Origin: Arthrobacter sp. zg-Y1110
GTDB lineage: Bacteria > Actinomycetota > Actinomycetes > Actinomycetales > Micrococcaceae
Assembly: GCF_025244865.1 (NCBI RefSeq)
Contig: NZ_CP104272.1
Coordinates: forward strand, 3,442,100-3,506,099
Direction: 5' to 3'
DNA length: 64,000 bases
In this document: piece by piece, positions 55,493-63,890 of the stretch
Numbering within the stretch: position 1 is the first letter of the stretch
How the letters are laid out: each line of letters starts with the position of its first letter
Notes under the pieces: model-generated
The model's input: the letters and a program-made list of their open reading frames with translations, nothing else
What the model was told of the DNA's origin: nothing
Database searches by the model: none
Program-made: the position numbers and the translations under genes

Positions 55493-56522
55493 GTGGCCCA
55501 GTGGCCGGCGCCCAGTGCTCGGTGCTCGGTGCTCGGTGTTCGGTGTTGAAGCATATTTGGTTCTCGCGCGCAGCCTGCATTTCTGTTCCTCCAGGACAAG
55601 CAGCGTTGCAGCTACGCGCTATTCGATCGATGTACCTGCCGGCTACTGACCGATGGCCTCGGTCCATCAGGGTGGATGAAGAACACCCAGAGCGTCCACT
55701 GGGGGTCCCTCACTCCACGGGAGACATCCGGGCCGGGCGGATGAGACGCTCACCGGGGACGGACGGCCGCTGGACGTACCACAGGAGCGGCTGGCAATCG
55801 ACGGCCGCACGCGCGGTTTTGCACGACAAGTGCATCGCGCGCTCCCCTGAGAATGGCCCTTTGGGCGGCGTAACCAAAAATCCGCACATGCTCCTGGCGC
55901 TGACGCAGCTGCTGGACTACTCCGAGGCCGGCGTTTATCCCCAGCGGCGGTTTCCGCTGCGGCATTTCCAAAAGGGCATGGTTTGGAACGGTACGAACCC
56001 GTCTTCATGGAGGCGACATGCCCGCTGTCGACCTTGGCGCGGTTCTATCTCCGGCTTCTTTTCGCAGATGGGTTCTCTGAGGCAGCGGCGTTTAGTTGTC
56101 TCCTACCGTGGCTTCGCAACTTCCGTTTGGCAAAGCCTGCGCAAATCCGGTCTAGATGCAGACGTTAGGTCGCAGGACTTCCATCGCGAACACTAGGTAT
56201 CGCTCACACATCTGCGTACCCGGCAGCGATGCGGGAGGCGGCATCGGTGGCCCCTGTGCGAGTTCTGGCCCACGAGCCCGCCACCTACGGCAAGCGGATA
56301 TTGATGGGGAACCTGCTGTGCCGGTAGCAGGCCAGCTCGCTCACGGCCCGGCAGGAGGGCAGAAGCCCGCCGGAGTACGGGGCAACCCATGACAGGCGCC
56401 CCTGGCCGCTCACATCGCGCCTATGGCCGTCTGTAGCCCTACACTTCCCCGCGCAAATGCCTCGCCTTTTTTGGCACGTACAGGCCTAGGGAAGGGATCA
56501 CCTCTAAGGTATGGATGATCTG

Positions 56523-56536
56523 GTTTCACGTGAAAC
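56523..56536. repeat. parS site 3
   Basis: Exact core GTTTCACGTGAAAC in the gene-poor region, with G on the left and A on the right. Confidence 0.93.
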
Positions 56537-56712
56537 ACCGCTACCAGGTGAGCGTTGTTCTAAGAATCCGTGGATAGCCCGTGCTGCGAGGTGGGGCGTA
56601 CTCGTGCGCCGCACCCTGCACGTCCGGCTCTGTTCGAGCTCCGCCGTATCCGCACGTTGCACGAAGCCTGCGCATAACCAATTACGCTCCCTGGTTGCCG
56701 TCTTTGTACGCT

Positions 56713-56726
56713 GTTTCACGTGAAAC
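56713..56726. repeat. parS site 4
   Basis: Exact core GTTTCACGTGAAAC; the left flank T matches the consensus, the right flank is C. Confidence 0.93.
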
Positions 56727-57102
56727 CTCCCACGGCTATTCTCTACCGGCGCTAAGTGTGTACGAGCAATCGAACCATGCCAGACTCCTAGACCAAATCA
56801 GTGTCCGGCGCGCTACACCCGGGCTGGGCTCGAAAAGCGACCGGTATTCGTGTATTTCTCCGGGCTCCATGCCTCGTATCCAGGACCCGACACCAAGAGC
56901 GGGGTGGTGGATAGCCTGTCTCCTTGGACCTGTAACGGAGTGCATAGCACCCGTTAGACACCAATAATGACCGTTCGAACTATCCACAACGCACGCCGGC
57001 TAGGCGCCACCCGACCTGACTCATCGCCAGGCACTGCACCGCCGACACTTAGTGCCGTTTCAATTACCTGGTGTCGACATTCTTACAGGCAGTAAATGCG
57101 TG

Positions 57103-57116
57103 GTTTCACGTGAAAC
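57103..57116. repeat. parS site 5
   Basis: Exact core GTTTCACGTGAAAC, 390 bases after site 4. Confidence 0.93.
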
Positions 57117-57470
57117 ACCGCCAGCTTGTTAGCGGCTCCGGGCCATGTACCCGTACGAGCCAAGGAGCATAGGCGGACGCAGCGAAGCTAATGTCAACTG
57201 AGACTGCCCAGTGCCGACCCCCGCTCTTGTCATCCAGCCGAACCCTACCATCGCTCGTGCCGCCACAAATCAACCAGCTGGTGCGTCGTGATCTGGCGAG
57301 CAGCTATCAAAGCGGCTCTACTGTCCGGACCCGAACGCAAGCAATGCTGTCATTTCAACGGAAGTATGCGCACCCCGAACGGCCTCGTCTCGGTTGCTAC
57401 AGGCAGCCTGACTCGATACGCCTATGTCGCCCGTACTTGGAAATCGTAGTGCCTACTCAACGGCAGCTAG

Positions 57471-57484
57471 GTTGCACGTGAAAC
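57471..57484. repeat. near-match parS (degenerate)
   Basis: GTTGCACGTGAAAC matches the core at 13 of 14 bases. One arm change may weaken ParB binding. Confidence 0.6.
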
Positions 57485-57510
57485 CCAGCCTCAATCGCTG
57501 TCCCTAATCA

Positions 57511-57590
57511 GTGACGGTATCGAGGATGTGCCTGGGTAATGACCGATTCGAGAATGTGCCTGCGTAGTGACGGATTCGAGTATGTAAGCG
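57511..57590. repeat. 28-bp tandem repeat, about three units
   Basis: Units start at 57511, 57539 and 57567 and share the words GTGACGGATTCGAG and ATGTGCCTG with a few changes. The third unit is shortened at its end. There are no spacers of constant length as in CRISPR arrays. Confidence 0.85.
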
Positions 57591-57634
57591 ATCGACGGAG
57601 ACACGGTCCAAGAATCCGCGGCTAAACAAGTCAC

Positions 57635-57648
57635 GTTTCACGTGAAAC
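57635..57648. repeat. parS site 6
   Basis: Exact core GTTTCACGTGAAAC, directly before the hexamer repeat. Confidence 0.93.
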
Positions 57649-57672
57649 ACCAAAGACCAGGACGCTGCCGCT

Positions 57673-57732
57673 GGCTCTAGCTCTAGCTCTACCTCTAGCC
57701 CTGGCTCAGGCTCTGGCTCCGACTCTGACCCC
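57673..57732. repeat. hexamer repeat (GGCTCT-like), ten units
   Basis: Ten consecutive hexamers of the form RRCYCT (for example GGCTCT, AGCTCT, GGCTCC, GACTCT) without interruption. Confidence 0.85.
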
Positions 57733-57970
57733 TCGATACGCAAATACCTCCCTCTGTATCTATGCGCGTTATACGCAGGTTGGGTAAGCGGCGAATACCC
57801 ACAGATCACGCATTCGTCGCAGATCGTGACTAACGGCGTCGCAAGAATCCGGCCGCCCACGGGTTAGGAAGCCTGGCTCAGTGGCCGGCGGTTGCAGGTT
57901 TATTCCACGGGCAGCATCCACGCCGACTGCCGATCCCGATATGCCTGCATGCGATCGTTCCACGGTCAGC

Positions 57971-58007
57971 AAAAAGGGCCGGTGTTTCACGTGAAACACC
58001 GGCCCTT
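57971..58007 (-). terminator. parB terminator containing a perfect parS
   Basis: A 34-bp perfect palindrome (57974-58007) whose central 16 bp are the parS site and whose outer arms are AAGGGCCGG/CCGGCCCTT. Transcribed from parB it makes a 17-bp stem followed by five T residues (A-run at 57971-57975). It therefore can act as terminator in RNA and as centromere in DNA. Confidence 0.88.
57983..57998. repeat. parS site 7 (full 16-bp consensus)
   Basis: TGTTTCACGTGAAACA, an exact match to the consensus, inside the parB terminator palindrome 33 bases from the parB stop. Confidence 0.97.
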
Positions 58008-58030
58008 GAGGAGCCTTGCCGCGCTAAGAA

Positions 58031-59467
58031 CTACTCCGCGGGTGTGGAGAGGACGCCCATAATCCGATTCAGGTCATCCACGCTCGCGAATTCGATGCTG
58101 ACCTTGCCCTTCCGTGCTCCAAGGGTGATCTTGACGTTGGTGTCCAGGCGGTCAGCCAGAGACGTTGCCAGGTAGTCCAGCCGTTCGTGGCGTGCACCGA
58201 TCTTCGGCTTCGAAGTTTTTGCCGGCTTCCGCAGGCCGTCGGCCAGCGAAACGATCTCTTCGGTGGCGCGAACGGAAAGGCCCTCGGCTACGATCTTCTG
58301 CGCCAGCTTTTCCATCTCCGCCGGATCTCCCAGCCCGAGCAACGCGCGCGCGTGGCCAGCTGACAGAACTCCGGCCGCCAGTCGGCGCTGAACCAGCGGA
58401 GGAAGCTTCATCAACCGCAGGGTGTTGGTTACCTGCGGCCGGGAGCGTCCGATGCGGTCTGCGAGTTCTTCGTGGGAGCAGCCGAAGTCATCCAGAAGCT
58501 GCTGGTAAGCCGCAGCTTCTTCCAGCGGGTTCAGCTGGCTTCGGTGCAGGTTCTCCAAGAGGGCGTCACGGAGGAGATCGACATCCTGTGTAGACCGGAT
58601 GATGGCCGGCACCGAGGATAGTCCGGCTTCACGTGATGCACGCCAGCGACGTTCACCCATAACAAGTTCGTAGGGGTGTTCCGCATCCGACTCGAGCGAG
58701 GGGCGAACAACAATCGGCTGGAGCACGCCGATTTCCCTGATGGAATGCACCAGTTCGGCCATGTCGTCTTCATCGAAGACGGACCGCGGCTGCTTACGGT
58801 TGGGGTGAATGGAATCAATGGGAAGCTCGGCGAACGTCGCGCCCGGAACCTGGACCAGGCCTTCCTCGCCACTGTAATCCGGGGACGATGTTTCACGGGA
58901 AACATCCGCGTCCACCGGGGCATCAACCACCTGCTTCGGCGCCTCCTTGGCGGCCTCCGCGGGGACCGGCACAGAAGCAGGCGCCGACTGTACGTCTTCT
59001 GCCGCGGTTACAGGGCTCTCTGGAGCCTTGGACTTCCCCGCACCCTCCGCAGCGCTCTGGGTGGCTGTGGAAGCCCGCTTGGTGCCCTTAGTTCCGGAGG
59101 CCGGGGTGGAGGCCGGGGTGGTCCCAGCGTCCGTCCCTACAGGCTTGGAGTCTTCGGGTTTGGCTGCCGGGACAGGGCTGGGCGCTTCCGTCTCCGCAGC
59201 TTTACGGACTCCGGGACGGGCCGCCGAGCTGCGCGTGGTCGACTTCTTTGCCGGCCCCCGAAGCGCTTCCTTGTTAATCCCTGCACCCTTACGCGGACCC
59301 GTACCGCCGAACTGTGAGCGGGACTCATCGGCTGCGGCGAAGAACAAATCAGCCGGACGTCCCGGAGTAACGGTTCCCTGGTTCGAGTTTTCTGTCTCCG
59401 CAGGTTCCGCACTGCTAGGAATCAAAGCTCCCAGACCGCGGCCTAAACCCCGACGCTTCTCGGCCAT
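58031..59467 (-). CDS. parB: chromosome partitioning protein ParB
   Basis: A 478-residue CTP-dependent clamp that loads at parS and spreads along DNA. It starts with [15 protein letters not shown], then a long Ala/Pro/Lys-rich region to about 205, which is longer than in most ParB proteins. The CTP-binding motif GERRWRA is at 271-277, and the HTH region ([20 protein letters not shown]) is at 330-349. The C-terminal dimerisation domain is present. A one-mismatch parS is embedded in its own coding sequence. The ATG at 59467 has GGAAGGA eight bases before it. Confidence 0.96.
   Translation of the reverse strand: MAEKRRGLGRGLGALIPSSAEPAETENSNQGTVTPGRPADLFFAAADESRSQFGGTGPRKGAGINKEALRGPAKKSTTRSSAARPGVRKAAETEAPSPVPAAKPEDSKPVGTDAGTTPASTPASGTKGTKRASTATQSAAEGAGKSKAPESPVTAAEDVQSAPASVPVPAEAAKEAPKQVVDAPVDADVSRETSSPDYSGEEGLVQVPGATFAELPIDSIHPNRKQPRSVFDEDDMAELVHSIREIGVLQPIVVRPSLESDAEHPYELVMGERRWRASREAGLSSVPAIIRSTQDVDLLRDALLENLHRSQLNPLEEAAAYQQLLDDFGCSHEELADRIGRSRPQVTNTLRLMKLPPLVQRRLAAGVLSAGHARALLGLGDPAEMEKLAQKIVAEGLSVRATEEIVSLADGLRKPAKTSKPKIGARHERLDYLATSLADRLDTNVKITLGARKGKVSIEFASVDDLNRIMGVLSTPAE
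58889..58904. repeat. parS-like site inside parB
   Basis: TGTTTCACGGGAAACA, one change from the full consensus in the centre. In frame it encodes VSRET of ParB, the same residues that the exact site in parA encodes. Confidence 0.75.
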
Positions 59468-59572
59468 GGGTAAGTCCTTCCCTTATGCCCGCACTTCAAG
59501 CGGCACGGATTGATTGTGAGAGTATTCTATGGCGCGGAACCTAGCTGGCAGCCGAACCCCGCCGGGGTGTCA

Positions 59573-60793
59573 CTAGGCGCGCTGGGCTATCTCGGCTGCC
59601 GCTTCCAAATAGGAAAGCGCACCCGTTGAAGACGGGTCATACGTCATGACCGTTTGCTGGTAACTGGGAGCCTCCGAAACGCGCACGGAGCGCGGGACGA
59701 CAGCGCGCAGGACCTGCTCCGGGAAGTGCTCGCGCACCTCGGCGGCGACCTGCGCGGCGAGGTTCGTTCTGCCGTCGTACATGGTGAGCAGAATGGTGGA
59801 GACAACCAAGTCAGCGTTCAAATGCTTTTGGATCATCTCAATGTTCTTCAGCAGCTGGCTGAGACCCTCGAGCGCGTAATACTCGCACTGGATCGGGATC
59901 AGGACTTCCCTTGCCGCCACAAAGGCATTGACGGTAAGGAGGCCCAGGCTCGGCGGGCAGTCAATGAAGATGTAATCCAGACGCTCCAGGCCCTGCTTTT
60001 CCCGTTCGGCCGCGTAGACGTTGATGGCGCGGCTCAGACGCTGTTCCCGCGCAACCAGGGATACCAGTTCGATTTCCGCCCCCGCGAGGTGGATCGTGGC
60101 GGGCGCACAGATGAGGTTACTGATGTCCGGGCACTGGGCAACCACGTTTGCCAGCGGCAGGTCATCGATCAGCACGTCGTAGATGCTCTCCACCTCAGCG
60201 CGGTGGTCGATGCCGAGGGCCGTCGATGCGTTGCCCTGCGGATCGATGTCGATAACCAGTACGTTCTGGCCGGCAGTCGCCAGGGCAGCAGCAAGGTTGA
60301 CCGTGGTGGTAGTTTTTCCCACCCCGCCCTTCTGGTTGCTCACCGTCATGATGCGCGTCTGGGGCGGCCGCGGCAAAACGCGTCCGCGGAGCTTCTCCCG
60401 ACGCCGGTTTTCACTGGCCAGTTCCCGCGCCAGCGGGGTGCTCTCGTCCATCAAATCCATAACGTCTTCCGAGGTCGCCACAGGAGCGGCTTCTTCGGAT
60501 ACACCACCTTCGATAGCTCGGGGGGCCTGCACGAGTGCGGCACTGCTTTCAGTCTGGGCGGGTTCCAGCGGCTGGGAAGGTTCCTGCTGCTTGGCAGGTT
60601 CCTGCTGCTTGGCGCGTTCCACCGGCTCGGCCGGCACCGTTTCACGTGAAACGATCGCCGGCTTTTCCACAACCAATTGAGGTTGCTTTCTACCGAATGA
60701 GGCGGACAGGGCAGAACCGAGTGCGGCGAAGGGAGGAATTCGTTTTGCGGCAGAATCACGCGCACTCACCTGGTCATGCTCACTTTCCAACAT
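59573..60793 (-). CDS. parA: chromosome partitioning ATPase ParA
   Basis: A 406-residue Walker-type ATPase that positions ParB complexes. After a 140-residue disordered N-terminus with KQQEP repeats (64-80), the deviant Walker A KGGVGKTTT is at 155-163, with IDIDPQGNAS (Walker A') and IFIDCPPSLGLLT (Walker B) further on. The length is greater than usual because of the N-terminal extension. An exact-core parS lies inside the gene near codon 48. The ATG at 60793 is preceded by a weak ribosome-binding site; a later GTG is possible. Confidence 0.95.
   Translation of the reverse strand: MLESEHDQVSARDSAAKRIPPFAALGSALSASFGRKQPQLVVEKPAIVSRETVPAEPVERAKQQEPAKQQEPSQPLEPAQTESSAALVQAPRAIEGGVSEEAAPVATSEDVMDLMDESTPLARELASENRRREKLRGRVLPRPPQTRIMTVSNQKGGVGKTTTTVNLAAALATAGQNVLVIDIDPQGNASTALGIDHRAEVESIYDVLIDDLPLANVVAQCPDISNLICAPATIHLAGAEIELVSLVAREQRLSRAINVYAAEREKQGLERLDYIFIDCPPSLGLLTVNAFVAAREVLIPIQCEYYALEGLSQLLKNIEMIQKHLNADLVVSTILLTMYDGRTNLAAQVAAEVREHFPEQVLRAVVPRSVRVSEAPSYQQTVMTYDPSSTGALSYLEAAAEIAQRA
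60639..60652. repeat. parS site 8 inside parA
   Basis: Exact core GTTTCACGTGAAAC within the parA coding sequence, where it encodes VSRET. Flanks are C and G. Confidence 0.9.
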
Positions 60794-60890
60794 AAAGCGT
60801 TAAGGCATTAGTCCATCTAGACTATCCGCTTCGCGGCCATTCCCCGGGACCGGCATGGGTGTGTGCATGAAAGCTAAGGTGTCGGGCTTC

Positions 60891-61523
60891 TCACCCTACG
60901 GAGATGCGTACCACCGTGGTGGGTTCTTCAAGTACGTCTGCCCCTACGGTCAGCACTGCGGTATCCCGTCCACCCAGCTTGCGGATGGCTTTCGCAGCCT
61001 TCAGGACTTCTTCTTCTGCGCTGCGGCCCTTGATGGCCAGCACCTGCCCCTTGCCATGCAGCAGGGGTACTGTCAGTCCGGCCAATCCGCCGAGGGCTGA
61101 GACGGCCCGGGCCGTGGCCACATCCACATTTACCTCGTCGACTACCTGTTCGGCACGGCCGCGGATCACGCGGACATTGTCGAGTCCAAGATCCGTAACG
61201 ACTTCGTTGAGCCAAATGACGCGCCGCTCCAGGGGCTCTATAAGCGTCATGGAGAGGTCAGGCCGGGCAATGGCCAGGCACAAGCCGGGAAGCCCGGCAC
61301 CGCTGCCGACATCGGCGACGGCGGCGTTCGCAGGGATCAGCTCGGCCACCACGGCGCAGTTCAGGACGTGCCTGCTCCAGAGCCGCGGAACTTCCCGCGG
61401 GCCCAGGAGTCCCCGTTCCATGCCCGACGTCGCGAGGTGCTCTACGTATCTTTGCGCCAGGTCCAGGCGGTCACCGAAGATCTTCCGGGCTGCGTCCAGT
61501 TCTGCGGGAGTTGTTTCTACCAC
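60891..61523 (-). CDS. rsmG: 16S rRNA (guanine-N7) methyltransferase RsmG (GidB)
   Basis: A 210-residue SAM-dependent enzyme that methylates G527 of 16S rRNA; loss gives low-level streptomycin resistance. LWSRHVLNCAVVAELIP and VADVGSGAGLPGLCLAIARP are the family signature with the SAM loop; LIEPLERRVIWLNEVV follows. Length is normal. The GTG at 61523 is inferred, with AAGGA about a dozen bases upstream. It is placed between jag and parA as in most actinobacteria. Confidence 0.96.
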   Translation of the reverse strand: MVETTPAELDAARKIFGDRLDLAQRYVEHLATSGMERGLLGPREVPRLWSRHVLNCAVVAELIPANAAVADVGSGAGLPGLCLAIARPDLSMTLIEPLERRVIWLNEVVTDLGLDNVRVIRGRAEQVVDEVNVDVATARAVSALGGLAGLTVPLLHGKGQVLAIKGRSAEEEVLKAAKAIRKLGGRDTAVLTVGADVLEEPTTVVRISVG

Positions 61524-61563
61524 TTACTTGATATTCCTTGTCTGCACTGCCGGGTGGGGATAA

Positions 61564-62109
61564 CTAGGAAGCAGGCAGGGAAACGACGATGTGGCGGTCT
61601 GCGCCTTCACCTTCGGATTCACTGACCAGGCCAAGTTCGGCCACGGCGTCGTGAACAATCTTGCGCTCATAGGCGCTCATGGGAACGAGCGCCACTTCCT
61701 GCCCGGTTTCCTTGGCACGGTTGGCTGCGTCCTCGGCTATGGACTGCAGCTGCCCGCCACGCTCTTCACGGTAGCCGATGATGTCCAGGACCAGCCGGGA
61801 CCGGTTTTCGGTCGCTGTGAGCACCGAGAGCCGCGTGAGTTCCTGCAATGCCTCGAGCACTTCACCATCGCGTCCCACCAGGGCCTGGAGAGCGGCGTCG
61901 TCGCCTTCCTCCGACACTACGGAGATGTACGTACGACCGTTCCGGACCTCAATGTCGATATCCCCGTCGATGTCGGCGATATCCAGGAGCTCTTCCAGGT
62001 AGTCAGCGGCTACATCGCCCTCTTCCTCAAGCCTCCCGCTGCGGATCTGTTCAGGCTCCGCCGTTTCCTCAAGGGGAACCACGGGGTCGTCAATGTGCTC
62101 AGTGCTCAT
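61564..62109 (-). CDS. jag: R3H/KH domain RNA-binding protein Jag (KhpB/EloR-like)
   Basis: A 181-residue RNA-binding protein. The middle part (about 35-100) is a KH-like domain (NGRTYISVVSEEGDDAALQALVG) and the C-terminus an R3H-type domain (LVPMSAYERKIVHDAVAEL). The basic N-terminal Jag motif found in firmicutes is replaced by an acidic stretch. Jag partners with YidC in cell-division and wall regulation. The ATG overlaps the yidC stop (ATGA). Confidence 0.94.
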   Translation of the reverse strand: MSTEHIDDPVVPLEETAEPEQIRSGRLEEEGDVAADYLEELLDIADIDGDIDIEVRNGRTYISVVSEEGDDAALQALVGRDGEVLEALQELTRLSVLTATENRSRLVLDIIGYREERGGQLQSIAEDAANRAKETGQEVALVPMSAYERKIVHDAVAELGLVSESEGEGADRHIVVSLPAS

Positions 62110-63068
62110 TTCCTTTTCCTGTTCTTCCGCTGAGGCTGGGTGCGCTGGGCTTTCGGTGCTGCGGGTACCTCGACCGGTGCCTCGCCCTTCTTCTCTCCGA
62201 GGAGCGGGGCCATCGGCAGGCCCTTGCGGGCACGGCGCTCGGCGAGGGCCTTTGCTGCCGGCGAGCCGGGGGTGGGCATCCGCCGGATGACGAAGAACTG
62301 CTGTCCCATGGTCCACAGGTTGGTGGTGGTCCAGTAAATGAGCACACCGATGGGGAAGTTGATGCCGCCGACGCCGAAGACGATGGGCAGTACGTAGAGC
62401 ATCATCTTCTGCTGGCGCATGAACGGGCTGGCAAGGGCCTCTTCGGACATGTTCTTGGACATGATCTGCTTCTGCGTAATGAACTGCGAAGCGGTCATCG
62501 CCAGGATCATGATGATCGAGAGCACCACAACCGAGAAGTGGCCTTCGTCGCCGAAACCGTGCAGGAGCGAGGAGGAAAGCGGGGCACCGAAGATGGTGGC
62601 TTCGTCGAACTGCTGGATGGCGCTGTGTGACAGCGCGCCCTGGCCCTTGCCCTCGGCATTGGAGGTGGAGATTCCGTTCAGCACCTGGAACAGCGCAAAG
62701 AAGAACGGCATCTGCACGAGCATGGGCAGGCAGGCGGCAAACGGGTTGGTGCCGTGCTTCTTGTACAGGGCCATCTGCTCCTGCGTCATTGCCTGACGCG
62801 AAAGCTGGTCGGTCTTGCCCTTGTACTTCTGCTGCAGCTTGCGCAGGTCCGGCTGCAGGGACTGCATGCCCCGCTGCGCCTTGATCTGCTTGACGAAGAC
62901 CGGGATCAACGCGGCGCGGATCACGATCACCAAGCCGATGATGGACAACGTCCAGGTCCACCCGGATGCGGCATCCATCCCGAGGAAAACGAAACCCTCG
63001 TGGAAGACCCACATGATCCATGACACTACCCACTTAAAGGGGAACAGTATCGTCTCGAAGAAACCCAT
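62106..63068 (-). CDS. yidC: membrane protein insertase YidC (Oxa1-like)
   Basis: A 320-residue insertase that helps proteins into the membrane with or without SecYEG. The actinobacterial form lacks the big periplasmic domain of Gram-negatives. Five membrane helices are visible, with GMQSLQPDLRKLQQKYKGKTD in the cytoplasmic loop and the family segment GINFPIGVLIYWTTTNLWTM near the end. A basic C-terminal tail (RKNRKRK) may contact the ribosome. GGAGAGTAA precedes the ATG at 63068. Confidence 0.96.
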   Translation of the reverse strand: MGFFETILFPFKWVVSWIMWVFHEGFVFLGMDAASGWTWTLSIIGLVIVIRAALIPVFVKQIKAQRGMQSLQPDLRKLQQKYKGKTDQLSRQAMTQEQMALYKKHGTNPFAACLPMLVQMPFFFALFQVLNGISTSNAEGKGQGALSHSAIQQFDEATIFGAPLSSSLLHGFGDEGHFSVVVLSIIMILAMTASQFITQKQIMSKNMSEEALASPFMRQQKMMLYVLPIVFGVGGINFPIGVLIYWTTTNLWTMGQQFFVIRRMPTPGSPAAKALAERRARKGLPMAPLLGEKKGEAPVEVPAAPKAQRTQPQRKNRKRK

Positions 63069-63077
63069 TTACTCTCC

Positions 63078-63449
63078 TCAGGCCGCCGAGCGGCTGTCTT
63101 CGTCAGCTGGAATCACGGGGTGATTCAGCACAATGATCCTCGGGACCTTCTTTGAGTCCCAAATCCGGTGTCCATCAGGTACGTGGTCCACGCCGCCGCC
63201 GTTCCAAGGATGGCAGCGGACAAGCCGTCGGAAAGCCAGCCAGGAACCTTTTACGGCTCCGTGGACGGTGACTGCTTCGAGGGCATAGGCGGAACACGAT
63301 GGGAAAAATCGGCAGACCTGGCCGTAGAGCGGGGAAACGGCCTTCCGGTACGCCATCAGCAGGCCGATGAGGAGCATGCGCGGGAGGTTCCATAAAAAAC
63401 GGGCAACAACAATCAAGGCCCTCAACGGAATAGATCCGGAGTCCCTCAT
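63078..63449 (-). CDS. yidD: membrane protein insertion efficiency factor YidD
   Basis: A 123-residue protein that supports Yid[14 protein letters not shown] and [19 protein letters not shown] are the conserved YidD core. The C-terminal 30 residues are variable. I use the ATG at 63449; a GTG at 63470 is in frame and adds seven residues. It lies between yidC and rnpA, with nine bases before the yidC start. Confidence 0.92.
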   Translation of the reverse strand: MRDSGSIPLRALIVVARFLWNLPRMLLIGLLMAYRKAVSPLYGQVCRFFPSCSAYALEAVTVHGAVKGSWLAFRRLVRCHPWNGGGVDHVPDGHRIWDSKKVPRIIVLNHPVIPADEDSRSAA

Positions 63450-63479
63450 CGCTGGCTCATCCTTCCTCACCTGGCATGT

Positions 63480-63827
63480 CTAAAGCTGCGAAAGTTTGGC
63501 TATGCAGGCGTTCAAAGCGCTGTGGTAGTCGGCACTGAGTACCGGCCACGACGCCGAGGCGGAAGCAGGCAGTGCCCGCACCACCACGTCAAACCCGGTG
63601 GGGTGGAGAGCGAGGCTCTGCGCTGCCGCTTCCCTCAATCTTCTCTTAACGAGGTTGCGTGTCACTGCGTTCCCGACGGATTTGGCCACTATAAAGCCTA
63701 TGCGGCTCGGTTGGTCACCCGTAGGAAGCGCATATAGCACTACGTTCCGGCGCCCACTGCGGGCACCGGAACGTACAGTACGAGAAAAATCTGCCGATGC
63801 CCTTACCCGGTTCCGCACGGCCAGCAT
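63480..63827 (-). CDS. rnpA: ribonuclease P protein component
   Basis: A basic protein of about 115 residues that holds the RNase P RNA together for tRNA 5' processing. IGFIVAKSVGNAVTRNLVKR is the RNR motif of the family. The ATG at 63827 has AGGTGG five bases before it; the next upstream ATG lacks this. It is next to rpmH, as in almost all bacteria. Confidence 0.95.
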   Translation of the reverse strand: MLAVRNRVRASADFSRTVRSGARSGRRNVVLYALPTGDQPSRIGFIVAKSVGNAVTRNLVKRRLREAAAQSLALHPTGFDVVVRALPASASASWPVLSADYHSALNACIAKLSQL

Positions 63828-63890
63828 TATGACCACCTGGAATCCGGAGTAAAGCTGCTAAAAGGCAGCATCGACAAACTTTGAGGTTAT

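Larger units (their letters stand above)
55277..58030. other. 2.75-kb gene-poor, repeat-rich centromere region
   Basis: Between the MFS gene and parB I find no convincing gene. The GC content is visibly lower than in flanking genes, codon bias is absent, and ribosome-binding sites are rare. The region carries five exact-core and one near-match parS site, a heptad repeat, a 28-bp tandem repeat and a hexamer repeat (each listed separately). Open frames at 55501-56196, 54730-55599, 57191-57481 and 57504-57860 show no similarity to known proteins. Confidence 0.8.

Noticed and set aside
54730..55599. A 289-residue minus frame across the heptad repeat
   Set aside because: Its N-terminal half is a translation of the heptad repeat and the rest is antisense to the MFS gene. 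No conserved domain is visible.
55501..56196. A 231-residue plus frame in the gene-poor tract
   Set aside because: No ribosome-binding site, no known motif and non-gene-like codon choice.
56511..56723. A 70-residue frame that starts just before parS site 3 and ends in parS site 4
   Set aside because: AAGG lies five bases before the ATG, but the start and end are both set by parS palindromes and the peptide has no recognised features. It is probably chance.
57511..57590. A CRISPR array
   Set aside because: The 28-bp units follow each other directly without spacers of constant length, and no cas genes are seen.
55277..58030. A prophage or insertion-sequence remnant
   Set aside because: No integrase, transposase, terminal inverted repeats or target duplications are visible; the parS sites explain the region better.
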